From Bacillota bacterium (GTDB taxonomy: Bacteria; Bacillota; Sulfobacillia; JAJZYS01; JAJYTV01): a stretch of DNA of 16,771 nt. The notes under the pieces were generated by a model. It saw only the letters and a list, made by a program, of their open reading frames with translations, made no database searches and had not been told where the DNA came from. The position numbers and the translations under genes are program-made. Location: positions 1 through 16,771 of the forward strand of contig JAJYNV010000332.1 in the NCBI GenBank assembly GCA_021786135.1, in the 5' to 3' direction. This document shows positions 1 to 7,960 of this stretch, piece by piece (positions within the stretch are counted from its first letter, which is position 1; the number at the start of each line of letters is the position of its first letter).

Positions 1-252
1 GGGGTTCACTGAATGCGTACCCGCAGATCTTGATTCGTAGGTTGTGTCTGACCACGAAGAGCTTTGGCATCGAGCACCGCAAAGCGCTTTAGGCGATGCA
101 CCGGGCTAATCTGCTCGTTTCAGGGACGTGAAGCCCGCCGCAAGCATCGGGACGGGGTGGCGACGCCAGCGGATAGCAGGTCGCCTGCAGGGTTTCACGC
201 CCCACAGGCGACTTGTTCTGCATCTCCCGGCTGACCTTCGCCGATGTGGACG
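1..252. other. Non-coding, strongly structured stretch downstream of the SLH gene
   Basis: I see no gene here. The 14-base arm at 123-136 (GGGACGTGAAGCCC) can pair with 190-203 (GGGTTTCACGCCCC), with one mismatch and one wobble. A perfect 8-bp hairpin is nested inside (GTCGCCTG at 180-187 with CAGGCGAC at 205-212). GGCGAC at 159-164 offers a competing partner for GTCGCC at 180-185. The stretch lies just past the stop codon of the minus-strand SLH gene, so it could be a transcript-end structure, although no T-run follows on the minus strand. A structured RNA or an old transposon end are alternatives. The pairing is seen directly; function is unknown. Confidence 0.4.
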
Positions 253-3200
253 CTACTGAATAGTGATCGGAGTCGCCGCCGGCTGCATCGGATAGCCGTT
301 TCCGTCCTGGATGCCCGTCTGATTGGGAGCCATGTTGATCGTGGCGCCTGTGAGGATCGTCTCGCCGCTGAGAATGAGAACCAGCTCGTTGGCGGAGACT
401 GCGGGGTACCCTTCGGTCCCAGTGATATCCGCGAGAGAGGATCCGACGGAGACAGAGAAGTCGCTGTCAGTTAAGAGCGTCGTTGTTTTGACGCCATTGC
501 TGAAGTACAGCATAAGCTGGTGGTTCGAGCTGTTGTAGGAGGCACTCGTCAGGTAGTCTGCGAACGTTACGCTCGCACTCCCGCTGACGCCGCCTTCCCC
601 GCCGTCATAGGTGGCCAGAGCCGTAAATGTGACCGGCTCCGAAGTATTCAGGGCGTACGAGAAGATCGCTTGGCCATAATTATCTGTAGTAACGGTTGAC
701 AACACGTCCTGGTTGTTCGCCAAGAGCTGCACTACCGCGCCCTGGATACTGTTGCCGTTACTGTCCTTCAGCGTAACGGTGATCGTGGCGGTGGAAACGC
801 CGTCAGCCGCCACATAGGCAGGGGCGGCCGTTATCGTGGACACCTCGTTGCCAATGCCGTCGATCAGGTACTCGGGGATTTGGACCTGTGCAAACGCCGT
901 GACGGCACCACTCGTATTCAACTCGTAGACGTCGACGTACTGGTTCACGGGCACCGAAATGTTCTCATCCGAAGTGTACGCTGTTGCGCCTGCGGGCGGC
1001 GTGGAACCCAAGACGGGATCGGCGATCGGGGAGGACACCACATCTGCCACGAACGTGTCGCCTGGGTTGTTCAGCCCTGCCGTGATCTCCGTTGTTCCCG
1101 GCTCAGTTCCAATCTGTGGGGCGTTCATAATCCCCGGCGCCGCCGAGCCAATCTGCGACGCCGCAAGCGGCCCGATGACACTGAACGCGACGACGTCGCC
1201 GCTGTTGACATCGTACACGCCCACGTAGTCGCCAGAGGCGGCCACGAGGTCAGCCCCCGATGTGTAGTCCGTGGTCACGCCGGAAGTCGGTGCCGCGCTC
1301 CCTAGTACGGGGGTCGCGATACTGCTGGAGGACACCTGCACGGTCAGCGTGTCGCCGCTGGCCGCTGTCGCCGTGATCGTCGTGTCACCCACGACGTCCG
1401 TGCTCGCCGCTGCCGTCGGCGCCGGGCTCAGAGCCGGAGCCGCCGCCGCGATCTCGCCGCTGGTCAGCGTGATCTCGCTGAACGCCACGACCTTGCCGCT
1501 GCTGTTGACATCGTACACGCCCACGTAGTCGCCGAGGCTTGCCTTAAGGTCGGCACCAGAAGTGTAGCCGACGGTCGGGTTTGGGCCGGACCACTGCAGA
1601 GGCGCCCCGAGCACCGGTGTCGCGATCTGGCTGGCTGAGACGTCGACCGTGAGTGTGTCGCCACTGGCCGGGGTCGCCGTGACCGTAGTATCGCCCACCG
1701 CATCCCTGCTCGCCGCGGCTGTCGGCGTGGGGCTGAGCCCGGGGGCCGGGGCGGCGATCACGCTTGCCGTCAGCGGACCGATGAGGCTGAAGGCGGCAAC
1801 CTTGCCGCTGCCTGTCACGTCGTAAACGCCGATGTAGTTGCCCGCGTTGGCCGCAAGGTTGGCGCCCGAGAAATAGTCCGTTGTGAGGCCGGCTCCGCTC
1901 GTGGGCGCGGCGCTGCCGAACATCGGTGTCGCGACCTGGCTGGTGGAGACGTCCACCGTAAGTGTGTCGCCGCTGAACGGCGCCGCATTGACCGTGGTAT
2001 CGCCTGCCACGTACAAGCTCCCCAATACGGTCGGCGCGGGGCTGAGACCCGGCGCGAGGGAGCCGACCTCGCTCTGGTCGAGCGGTCCCACCAAGCTGAA
2101 GGCAGTAACCTTGCCGCCGCTGGTCACATCGTAGACTGCAACATAATCGCCTGGACTGGCCGCAAGGTCGGCTCCGGGACTATAGTTGGCGATCACGCCA
2201 GCACCGCTCGTGGGCGCGGTGCTGCCCAGCACCGGTGTCGCGATCTGGCTGGCTGAGACGTCGACCGTGAGTGTGTCGCCAATGGCCGGGGTCGCCGTGA
2301 CCGTGGTATCGCCAACCGCAAGCGTGCTCGCCTCGACGGTCGGAGATGTTCCGAGATCTGGGGCCAGCGACCCGAGCTGGCTCTGGCTCAGCGGCCCGAC
2401 AGCGCTGAAGGCCTCGACATTGCCGCTTGCGTCCACCTCGTAGACCCCTATGTAGTCCCCCGCCGCGGCCCCAAGGTCAGCACCCGAGCCGTAGTTCGCT
2501 GTCACTCCGGCACCAGCCGGCGCGAGGCTGCCAAGCCTTGGCGTGGCGATGCTGGTCGAGGACACCTCGACGGTAAGCGTGTCGCCGCTGGCCGCTGTCG
2601 CCGTGATCGTCGTGTCACCCACGACGTCCGTGCTCGCCGCTGCCGTCGGCGCCGGGCTCAGAGCCGGAGCCGCCGCCGCGATCTCGCCGCTGGTCAGCGT
2701 GATCTCGCTGAACGCCACGACGTTGCCGCTGCTGTTGACATCGTACACGCCCACATAGTCGCCAGAAGCGGCCGTGAGGTCAGCGCCCGATGTGTAGTCC
2801 GTGGTCACGCCGAAAGTCGGCGCCGCACTCCCCAGTACGGGGGTCGCGATGTTGGTGGAGGACACCTGCACGGTCAGCGTGTCGCCGCTGGCCGCTGTCG
2901 CCGTGATCGTCGTGTCACCCACGACAGCCGTGCTCGCCGCTGCCGTCGGCGCCGGGCTCAGAGCCGGAGCCGACGTGGCTACTGCAAAGGGCGTACCTGT
3001 TAGCTGAGCAATCGTTGGCGACGAACTGTTTGATGCAGTGAACGTCAAGCAGCCGCCACTGTACGTCGTTGGAGAAACAGCAGACCAAGTCGTGCCGCCA
3101 AACCAGTACAGCAGGCTGCTGGAACTGACACTGCACTGCTCGATGGTTACGCCATTGAAGGTGTTGGATGTCGACAGAGATACGTCGAAGTACGTGCCTG

Positions 3201-4551
3201 CACTGCTGAAAGCACCGGTCACCGGTCCCGGATTCCCAGTGAAGTTCAGAACCGTAACAGAACCCGTACCACCAGTGGCGCTGGCGCTCGTGTCGGGAGT
3301 GTTGCTGCTGGCACCACCAGCCGTGGCGGGAGTGCTGCTACTGGTAGTAGATCCGCTGCTCGAACCGGTGATGGTAACACCCGAGTTCGCCACGGTCAGG
3401 ATCGCCGTAGCCGTGGTGACGCTCGTGTACCCCGACACCGTACCGGTCACGGTGCCGCTGTCGCCAGCCGTGCTATCGTTGTAGGTCACCGTCACCTCGC
3501 CGTTGCCGTTGGTGGTACCGGCTGTCGGGCTGAGATCATTGCGGGATAGTGTGCCGGTGACGCCAAGGTTCACCGTCTCGCCGGACATCACGCCACCGTA
3601 CTGGTTCGTGACGGTGAAGGTCACCGTTTCTGGCCCGCCCGCCGTCACGGTCTTGGGCGAGTTCGGCGTCGCAGTGATCTTGGTCGGTACCAGCGTGACC
3701 ACGCCACCGCCACTCGAAGCAGGCGCGGCATAGGCGTACAGGTCATAGGGGCCCGTTGCGCTCGTTCCGTTGGGCGTCGTCACCGTGACGTCGACCGCCC
3801 CTGTACCTGCGGGCGAGACCGCCGTGATCGAGGTGTCCGAGTTGACGGTGAACGAGGCAGCCGCCGCCGTCCCGAAGTGCACCGCTGTCGTGCCGGTGAA
3901 TCCGCTGCCGATGATCGCCACCGTTGTGCCGCCGGCCGTGCTGCCGCTCGCGGGCGAGACGGCGGTAACGACGGGTCGCTCGTGGGTCTTCAGATACGCT
4001 TGCAACTGCGTCAGCGCGTCGGTCGCCTGCGCTGACGTGAAGGTGCTGGTCGGCCCGAAGCTGCCATCCGCGAAGCCTTGCAGGATGCCGATCGCACTGG
4101 CCTCGTTGACGTAGCCCCAGGCCCACCGGCCGATGCTACCTGCGTCTTGGTAGGTCGGCGTCTGGCTACCGAGTGCCTGCGCCTGCGCCTGCAGGCCGAG
4201 GGCGAGGATCTCCACCTTGGCCATCTGCTCACGGGTCAAGGTCCCGTCCGGCCGGAAGATCCCGCCGGGGAAGCCGGAGATCCAGCCGGCCTGGCTGGCT
4301 GCCATGATGTAGCCGAAGTCCGGGTCGCTCGGCGGGACGTCGGAGAAGACCTGCGTCGCGCCGCTCGCCGGCTGCATGGCGAGGGCCTGCGCTAGCAGGA
4401 CGACGAACCCTTCGCGCGTCTCGTTCTCCGCCGCAGCGGCGCCAGAAGATGCCGGCAGGACAACAGCGCTCGCGACGCTGGCAATCGCCAGGACTACACC
4501 CAATGCGGCGCCGAGCACGCGCTTCAATCCCTGCGTTCGATGACTGGACAC
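253..4551 (-). CDS. SLH-domain, multi-Ig-like secreted surface protein with seven ~100-aa tandem repeats
   Basis: Likely cell-wall-anchored surface protein or adhesin of 1432 residues. I chose the GTG at 4551 because GGGAGG lies 10 nt upstream and a signal peptide follows at once (basic SSHRTQGLKR, then a hydrophobic core, small residues near 35-42). The upstream GTG at 4587 has no ribosome site and lies in a hairpin stem. Domains: partial SLH ~44-60; SLH ~68-113 (FSDV, GWISGFPGG, TREQMAKV); SLH-like ~134-180; IPT/TIG ~193-273; invasin-type Ig ~288-388; Ser/Thr-rich linker ~389-428; a domain with Cys472 and Cys501, possibly a disulfide; seven repeats ~528-1226 (core GDTTxTAxxxxGDTLTVxVS ... 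GDYVGVYDV); invasin-type Ig ~1234-1333; and a C-terminal domain resembling SwmB-type Ig-like repeats. SLH modules bind secondary cell-wall polymers in known families. The ligand of the repeats is unknown. Transcribed alone. Confidence 0.93.
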   Translation of the reverse strand: MSSHRTQGLKRVLGAALGVVLAIASVASAVVLPASSGAAAAENETREGFVVLLAQALAMQPASGATQVFSDVPPSDPDFGYIMAASQAGWISGFPGGIFRPDGTLTREQMAKVEILALGLQAQAQALGSQTPTYQDAGSIGRWAWGYVNEASAIGILQGFADGSFGPTSTFTSAQATDALTQLQAYLKTHERPVVTAVSPASGSTAGGTTVAIIGSGFTGTTAVHFGTAAAASFTVNSDTSITAVSPAGTGAVDVTVTTPNGTSATGPYDLYAYAAPASSGGGVVTLVPTKITATPNSPKTVTAGGPETVTFTVTNQYGGVMSGETVNLGVTGTLSRNDLSPTAGTTNGNGEVTVTYNDSTAGDSGTVTGTVSGYTSVTTATAILTVANSGVTITGSSSGSTTSSSTPATAGGASSNTPDTSASATGGTGSVTVLNFTGNPGPVTGAFSSAGTYFDVSLSTSNTFNGVTIEQCSVSSSSLLYWFGGTTWSAVSPTTYSGGCLTFTASNSSSPTIAQLTGTPFAVATSAPALSPAPTAAASTAVVGDTTITATAASGDTLTVQVSSTNIATPVLGSAAPTFGVTTDYTSGADLTAASGDYVGVYDVNSSGNVVAFSEITLTSGEIAAAAPALSPAPTAAASTDVVGDTTITATAASGDTLTVEVSSTSIATPRLGSLAPAGAGVTANYGSGADLGAAAGDYIGVYEVDASGNVEAFSAVGPLSQSQLGSLAPDLGTSPTVEASTLAVGDTTVTATPAIGDTLTVDVSASQIATPVLGSTAPTSGAGVIANYSPGADLAASPGDYVAVYDVTSGGKVTAFSLVGPLDQSEVGSLAPGLSPAPTVLGSLYVAGDTTVNAAPFSGDTLTVDVSTSQVATPMFGSAAPTSGAGLTTDYFSGANLAANAGNYIGVYDVTGSGKVAAFSLIGPLTASVIAAPAPGLSPTPTAAASRDAVGDTTVTATPASGDTLTVDVSASQIATPVLGAPLQWSGPNPTVGYTSGADLKASLGDYVGVYDVNSSGKVVAFSEITLTSGEIAAAAPALSPAPTAAASTDVVGDTTITATAASGDTLTVQVSSSSIATPVLGSAAPTSGVTTDYTSGADLVAASGDYVGVYDVNSGDVVAFSVIGPLAASQIGSAAPGIMNAPQIGTEPGTTEITAGLNNPGDTFVADVVSSPIADPVLGSTPPAGATAYTSDENISVPVNQYVDVYELNTSGAVTAFAQVQIPEYLIDGIGNEVSTITAAPAYVAADGVSTATITVTLKDSNGNSIQGAVVQLLANNQDVLSTVTTDNYGQAIFSYALNTSEPVTFTALATYDGGEGGVSGSASVTFADYLTSASYNSSNHQLMLYFSNGVKTTTLLTDSDFSVSVGSSLADITGTEGYPAVSANELVLILSGETILTGATINMAPNQTGIQDGNGYPMQPAATPITIQ
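874..2970 (-). repeat. Seven tandem ~300-bp repeats inside the SLH protein gene
   Basis: The encoded units begin with AP(A/G/D)L and run about 100-103 residues. Read 5' to 3' on the minus strand they start near 2970, 2670, 2364, 2055, 1746, 1440 and 1140. Units 1-6 share GDTLTV, IATPVLG, SGADL and GDY(V/I)GVYDV. Unit 7 is the most diverged (GDTFVADV, YVDVYEL). At the DNA level, 1351-1531 and 2581-2761 differ at only about two positions, and 2881-2970 is nearly identical to 2581-2670. This points to recent duplication or gene conversion. Confidence 0.9.
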
Positions 4552-4579
4552 TCTCGTGCGTCCTCCCTTCAACCTGAGA

Positions 4580-4605
4580 GCCGACACGGGCGCTGCCCGT
4601 GCGGC
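4580..4605 (-). promoter_or_regulatory. Hairpin in the 5' leader of the SLH gene
   Basis: CACGGGC (4585-4591) pairs with GCCCGTG (4595-4601) around a 3-nt loop. GCCG (4580-4583) and CGGC (4602-4605) extend the stem with one bulged base. In the minus-strand transcript it ends about 28 nt before the chosen GTG start and upstream of the GGGAGG ribosome site. It could stabilise the mRNA or attenuate transcription, but no U-run follows. The structure is seen; the role is inferred. Confidence 0.5.
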
Positions 4606-5261
4606 GAGAACCGCCCGATGGTCTCACGGATGCTACTGATCACCGCGACCCACGCTACCTGCCATCTACTTGTCCTGACCGCGAGCGATGGTCCGCTGCA
4701 TTAGCCTGTGTGACGATTAACGGCCGCGATGGACCCGTTCTCGCGGGACTGAAAAACTTCTTCAAAAGGTTCAAGCAGGATGAGGAGCGGAGGTGCCTGC
4801 ATTGCCCGCCCGATTACCATGCCGCGTCGGTCTCCTGACGTCCACGCTACCGCCATCTGACGGCATGCCCCGGATGCTCCCGCCGTCGGACTAGATCTCT
4901 CCCTTCGCTCGGAACTTGTCGCAGAGCCCGGCTTGGTCATGCAGCCCCACGGTCCCACGCCACCGCGTTCAGGGACACACGCACACACGTCCTACTTGCA
5001 ACAAAAGAGCCAGTCTCGGCATCCAACCGAGTATTACAAAGGTATTAGTTCCGTGACTTCCGTCCAGCAGAAAGCTGAGCGCGTGCGCTCCTGCCTGGCG
5101 GCAAGTCCTTTGCAGGCAATGCAAGTGCACTGATCGCTCCCACGGCTAAAGCCCTATGCATTACCCGTAAGTCTCGGATGGTAATTCTTAACAAGGCAAA
5201 GGGTCGTGGCGCCTGTTCGCGAAGGAGGCTCCCAGGTCCCTGAGAAGGGAGGGAACGCCAG
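4606..5261. other. Intergenic region upstream of the SLH gene; no gene seen
   Basis: No reading frame here resembles a known family, and the short ones lack ribosome sites. Two near-identical 17-18 nt motifs occur: CCACGCTACCTGCCATCT at 4650-4667 and CCACGCTACCGCCATCT at 4842-4858. They are in the same orientation, about 190 bp apart, and upstream of the minus-strand SLH gene. I could not assign a convincing -35/-10 pair. The right part (about 5150-5260) presumably includes the left end of the IS4/Tn5-type remnant, but no clear terminal repeat was found. Confidence 0.4.
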
Positions 5262-5800
5262 GTGCTGTGGGCTGCAAGGGAGGTGGGCTCGACCAACTTC
5301 CGGGACATTCGTCTCAGCCAGCGCCTGGTTTCCCTTGTCGATGCATTGAGTCAGCAGTCGAGTAGCTCGCTGCCGCAGGCCCTTGGGAAGTGGAAGGACG
5401 TGAAGGCCGCGTACCGTTTCCTCGACAACCCCAAGGTCTCGGCCGATACCATCTACGCCACGCATCGGCAGGCCACGTGCGACCGTGCTAAGGGAGAACG
5501 TGTACTGCTGGCGGTTCAGGACATGACCACGTTCAACTTAACGCTGCACCGGAAGACGCCCGGACTGGACCCGTCGGACAAGCAGGCCTGAGCGGTTTCT
5601 TCCTGCACAGCTGCCTCGGCGTCACCGGCGATGGAGTGCCGCTCGGCATTATGGCGCATCTCAGTTCATCGTGCGCCCACTGGATAGCAAGGATAGCCGG
5701 GCCACGCATAAGAAGAAGATGCTCGAAGAGAAGGAGAGCTACCCCTGGGTTGTGATGACGCAGAAGGCAGCCCAAGGCTTTCCGCCGGAGACCAAGGTCG
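5262..5800 (+). pseudogene. Tn5/IS4-type transposase, frameshifted and truncated
   Basis: The GTG at 5262 follows a good GGGAGGG ribosome site. The first ~104 codons give the N-terminal DNA-binding domain of Tn5-like transposases (WAAREVGSTNFRDIRLSQRL, KWKDVKAAYRFLDNPKVSADTI) and the first catalytic Asp (D87 in LLAVQDMTT). A stop at 5589-5591 ends this frame. Homology resumes in another frame at about 5588 (GFFLHSCLGVTGDGVPLGIMAH) and again in a third frame from about 5666 (VRPLDSKDSRATHKKKMLEEKESYPWV), where the family's conserved EEKES motif is visible. Recognisable sequence fades near 5800, so the second Asp and catalytic Glu regions are lost. Two frameshifts plus a 3' truncation make it non-functional. 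Confidence 0.85.
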
Positions 5801-5916
5801 TTATGGTTGGACTCAGCCTCCGCATGTCAATGATTGCCTTTGTGCAACGGTTTAGAAATTGAGAACTGGCAAATTCCGAGCAAGGACTTTCGGCCAGCAC
5901 GGCGCACCGAGACGGC

Positions 5917-6102
5917 ATGGGACGAGAGAAGGGCACGCCGTCGACACCGGTGGACCTCACCGTGTATCCGGCCTGTGCGGTTGCGGTCGTGGTGCGGCTC
6001 TTGTGCGACCGGCTGAACTGGTCCGGGGTCGGGGTGGGCATGGTCACCTGGGACGAGGCGCGGGCGGAGATCTGGCCATCCACGGTGCTGTTGGGTCTGC
6101 TG
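5917..6102 (+). pseudogene. IS1634-family transposase, N-terminal part (interrupted by ISL3 element)
   Basis: This frame encodes about 62 residues (MGREKGTPSTPVDL ... ARAEIWPSTVLLGLL), then meets TAG at 6103, the first bases of the inserted ISL3 element. Joining codon 6100-6102 directly to 7969 restores an in-frame reading VLLGLL-MNLLVQRTPLYHVELW, which matches the conserved N-terminal region of IS1634-type transposases. The start codon is uncertain because no clear ribosome site precedes 5917. The 3' half lies at 7961-8740. The gene is dead by insertion and also lacks its C-terminus. Confidence 0.8.
6095..6102. repeat. Left 8-bp target-site duplication of the ISL3 element
   Basis: GTCTGCTG here is repeated exactly at 7961-7968. 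The 8-bp length is the size established for ISL3-family insertions. The two copies flank the inverted repeats, and removing the element plus one copy restores the interrupted transposase frame. Confidence 0.85.
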
Positions 6103-6141
6103 TAGATTTCGGCTGAAAGCGGCTCTTGTGCACATTTGATG
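6103..6141 (+). repeat. Left terminal inverted repeat of the ISL3 element
   Basis: The 27 bases 6115-6141 are perfectly inverted at 7921-7947. Outside them, GATTTCGGC (6105-6113) is also matched on the right, after a one-base insertion (T at 6114). The outermost bases differ (TA on the left, TGCG on the right). GGCTCTTGTGCAC begins at 6121. Confidence 0.85.
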
Positions 6142-6210
6142 ATACTATTTATTACAAATTAAGATTGTATTGGAGCAAGGGGATCTTCTATTTTTGTAGA
6201 ATAGCCCAAC

Positions 6211-7872
6211 ATGGCCATTGCAAATATGGACGCAGTTCCGAGAGTATCCCATCAGTATTCAGCTCGCAATATCTATGCGGGCAAGGTGGTCGGCACCGGT
6301 CTCGTTGCCCTGCTAGCAGACGTTCTGGACGGCTACGACGTCGCTCTGGTAACGGCGCTGGCGGGCGCTCTGCGTATCGTCGTACAGGCGCAGAGCCCGA
6401 CTGCCGTATGTCCTGCCTGCCTGCAGATGAGCACCGAGGTGCACAGCCGGTACTGGCGGACGCCGAGTGATGTCACGCCCTTCGGCCTGCACTTGCAGCT
6501 ACAGGTGTATGCACGCCGCTTTCGGTGTCGCAACCCCGAGTGCCAGCAGCGTGTCTTTGCGGAACGGCTACCCGACATCCCGGCCTGGGGACGGCGTTCT
6601 GATCGCATCTCGACGCTGCTGGCGTATACCGCACTGTCGGTCGGAGGTCTTCCTGGCCGCCGTGTTGCGCGGCTATATGGGTTCGCGTACAGCAGGCACA
6701 CGCTGCTGCGCGCGGCGCGTCAGGTGGTCGCCGACAGCCCGAAGGCTATCGAGGTGCTCGGTGTCGACGACTATGCGTACAGACGCGGAGTGAACTACGG
6801 CACCCTGCTCTATGACTTCACCGAGCGCAAGGTCGTCGACCTCCTGCCGGGGCGTTCGGCCGAGTTCCTGGCGGCATGGCTCAGGGCCCATCCGGGCGTC
6901 AAGGTGATCAGCCGCGATCGCGGCGGTAGCTATGCACAGGGAGCCAGGGAAGGAGCACCCCAGGCCATTCAGGTGGCTGATCGCTTCCACCTGCTGCAGA
7001 ACCTCGGCGATTGCTTAGAGCGGATCGCACAAAAAGGTATCCGTCTGCCGACCACTACCCCGGCAACCGATCCACCACCGGATCCGACGCCAATACAGCC
7101 GCGGCTCACGCGAGTTGAAGAGGCAAAGGCGGCCACCCGCCTGCGTCGACGGGATCGCCAGGACACCATCCGCGACTTGTTCCAGCAAGGCGCATCGATC
7201 TCAGCAATCGCCGCCACCTTGCACATCGGCCGCCACACCGTCCGCCGTTACCTGCGCAGCGTCCCAGATAACGCGCGTTCCTGCATCGTGGACCCCTATG
7301 CCGAGTACCTACGGCGACGGTGGAACGAAGGGGAGCATAACGGACGCACCCTGCTCGCAGAAATCCGCGCCAAGGGCTACACGGGATCACAAACCATCCT
7401 GTACGTCTTTCTTCAGCCGTGGCGGGCGCACGGTGCTGCGCGCAGGGGTGCGTCGGCACTGCGTGCCGCGCCGCAGACCGTCTCGCCGCGTGCCTTCCGC
7501 CGCCTCGTGCTCAAGAAGGCGCGGACCCCCGACGAGGAATCGCTTCTGGCCAGCATCGCCTCTAGCGACCCCTCCCTCGCCATGAGCATCTCCTTGGCTC
7601 ACGAGTTTGCCCGCACGGTCCGCGAGCACGACGCCAGCGCGTTCGACGTTTGGCTCGGCACCGCGACCGATGCCGGTCTCCCCGACTGGAAAGCCTTTGC
7701 CGACAGTCTCCGGCGTGACATCGACGCCGTCCACAACGGCATCACCCTGCAATGGAGCCAAGGGCCCGTTGAGGGCTCCATTCATCGCCTAAAGCTCATC
7801 AAGCGGGCTATGTACGGGCGCGGCGGGCACGATCTGCTCCGTCGTCGCGTGATCTTCCACCTGCCTAGCTGA
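6211..7872 (+). CDS. ISL3-family transposase
   Basis: A full-length DDE transposase of 553 residues that mobilises the surrounding element. The N-terminus has a zinc-binding pattern (C67-x2-C70 and C106-x4-C111). The catalytic core follows: D186 in VLGVDDYAYRRG, D236 in VISRDRGGSYAQG followed by QVADRFHLLQNL, and E521 in GPVEGSIHRLKLIKR. All are typical of ISL3. Between D236 and E521 lies an inserted helix-turn-helix (around TIRDLFQQGASISAIAATLH). The C-terminus MYGRGGHDLLRRRVIF is also typical. The start at 6211 has only a weak ribosome site, and an internal ATG at 6226 is possible. The upstream 70 bp are unusually AT-rich for the window. No frameshift or missing catalytic residue is seen. 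Confidence 0.95.
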   Translation: MAIANMDAVPRVSHQYSARNIYAGKVVGTGLVALLADVLDGYDVALVTALAGALRIVVQAQSPTAVCPACLQMSTEVHSRYWRTPSDVTPFGLHLQLQVYARRFRCRNPECQQRVFAERLPDIPAWGRRSDRISTLLAYTALSVGGLPGRRVARLYGFAYSRHTLLRAARQVVADSPKAIEVLGVDDYAYRRGVNYGTLLYDFTERKVVDLLPGRSAEFLAAWLRAHPGVKVISRDRGGSYAQGAREGAPQAIQVADRFHLLQNLGDCLERIAQKGIRLPTTTPATDPPPDPTPIQPRLTRVEEAKAATRLRRRDRQDTIRDLFQQGASISAIAATLHIGRHTVRRYLRSVPDNARSCIVDPYAEYLRRRWNEGEHNGRTLLAEIRAKGYTGSQTILYVFLQPWRAHGAARRGASALRAAPQTVSPRAFRRLVLKKARTPDEESLLASIASSDPSLAMSISLAHEFARTVREHDASAFDVWLGTATDAGLPDWKAFADSLRRDIDAVHNGITLQWSQGPVEGSIHRLKLIKRAMYGRGGHDLLRRRVIFHLPS

Positions 7873-7873
7873 T

Positions 7874-7900
7874 CTCACCCAGTCCTTGGTGAGCACTTTT
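7874..7900 (+). terminator. Possible intrinsic terminator after the ISL3 transposase
   Basis: CTCACC (7874-7879) pairs with GGTGAG (7888-7893) around an 8-nt loop, and CACTTTT follows. It lies 2 nt past the transposase stop and inside the element. The stem is short, so strength is uncertain. Confidence 0.4.
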
Positions 7901-7920
7901 CGCTTGAAATGCGCTCGTTA

Positions 7921-7960
7921 CATCAAATGTGCACAAGAGCCGCTTTCGCCGAAATCCGCA
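7921..7960 (-). repeat. Right terminal inverted repeat of the ISL3 element
   Basis: Inverted mate of 6103-6141. The inner 27 bases (7921-7947) match perfectly, and the outer CCGAAATC is also matched. The canonical ISL3 end would be at 7941, but inverted symmetry continues to about 7958, and the target duplication begins at 7961. Confidence 0.85.

Larger units (their letters stand above)
6103..7960 (+). mobile_element. Intact ISL3-family insertion sequence (~1858 bp)
   Basis: The element carries one full transposase gene, about 40-bp imperfect inverted repeats and an 8-bp target duplication (6095-6102 and 7961-7968). It inserted into an IS1634-family transposase. The usual ISL3 end motif GGCTCTT starts at 6121, and its mate ends at 7941. 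The inverted repeat nevertheless continues outward to 6103 and 7960, and the duplication sits outside that extension. This is the only intact mobile element in the window and probably the latest insertion. Confidence 0.85.

Noticed and set aside
1271..3484. Several repeated plus-strand open frames of 70-148 codons
   Set aside because: They are antisense shadows of the SLH protein repeats and recur only because the repeats do.
4599..5133. Small open frames in the region upstream of the SLH gene
   Set aside because: Short, no ribosome sites and no family resemblance.
6186..6204. TTCTA-TTTTTG-TAGAA hairpin resembling a type V CRISPR repeat stem
   Set aside because: Only one copy, no spacers and no Cas gene; it lies in the AT-rich leader of the ISL3 transposase.
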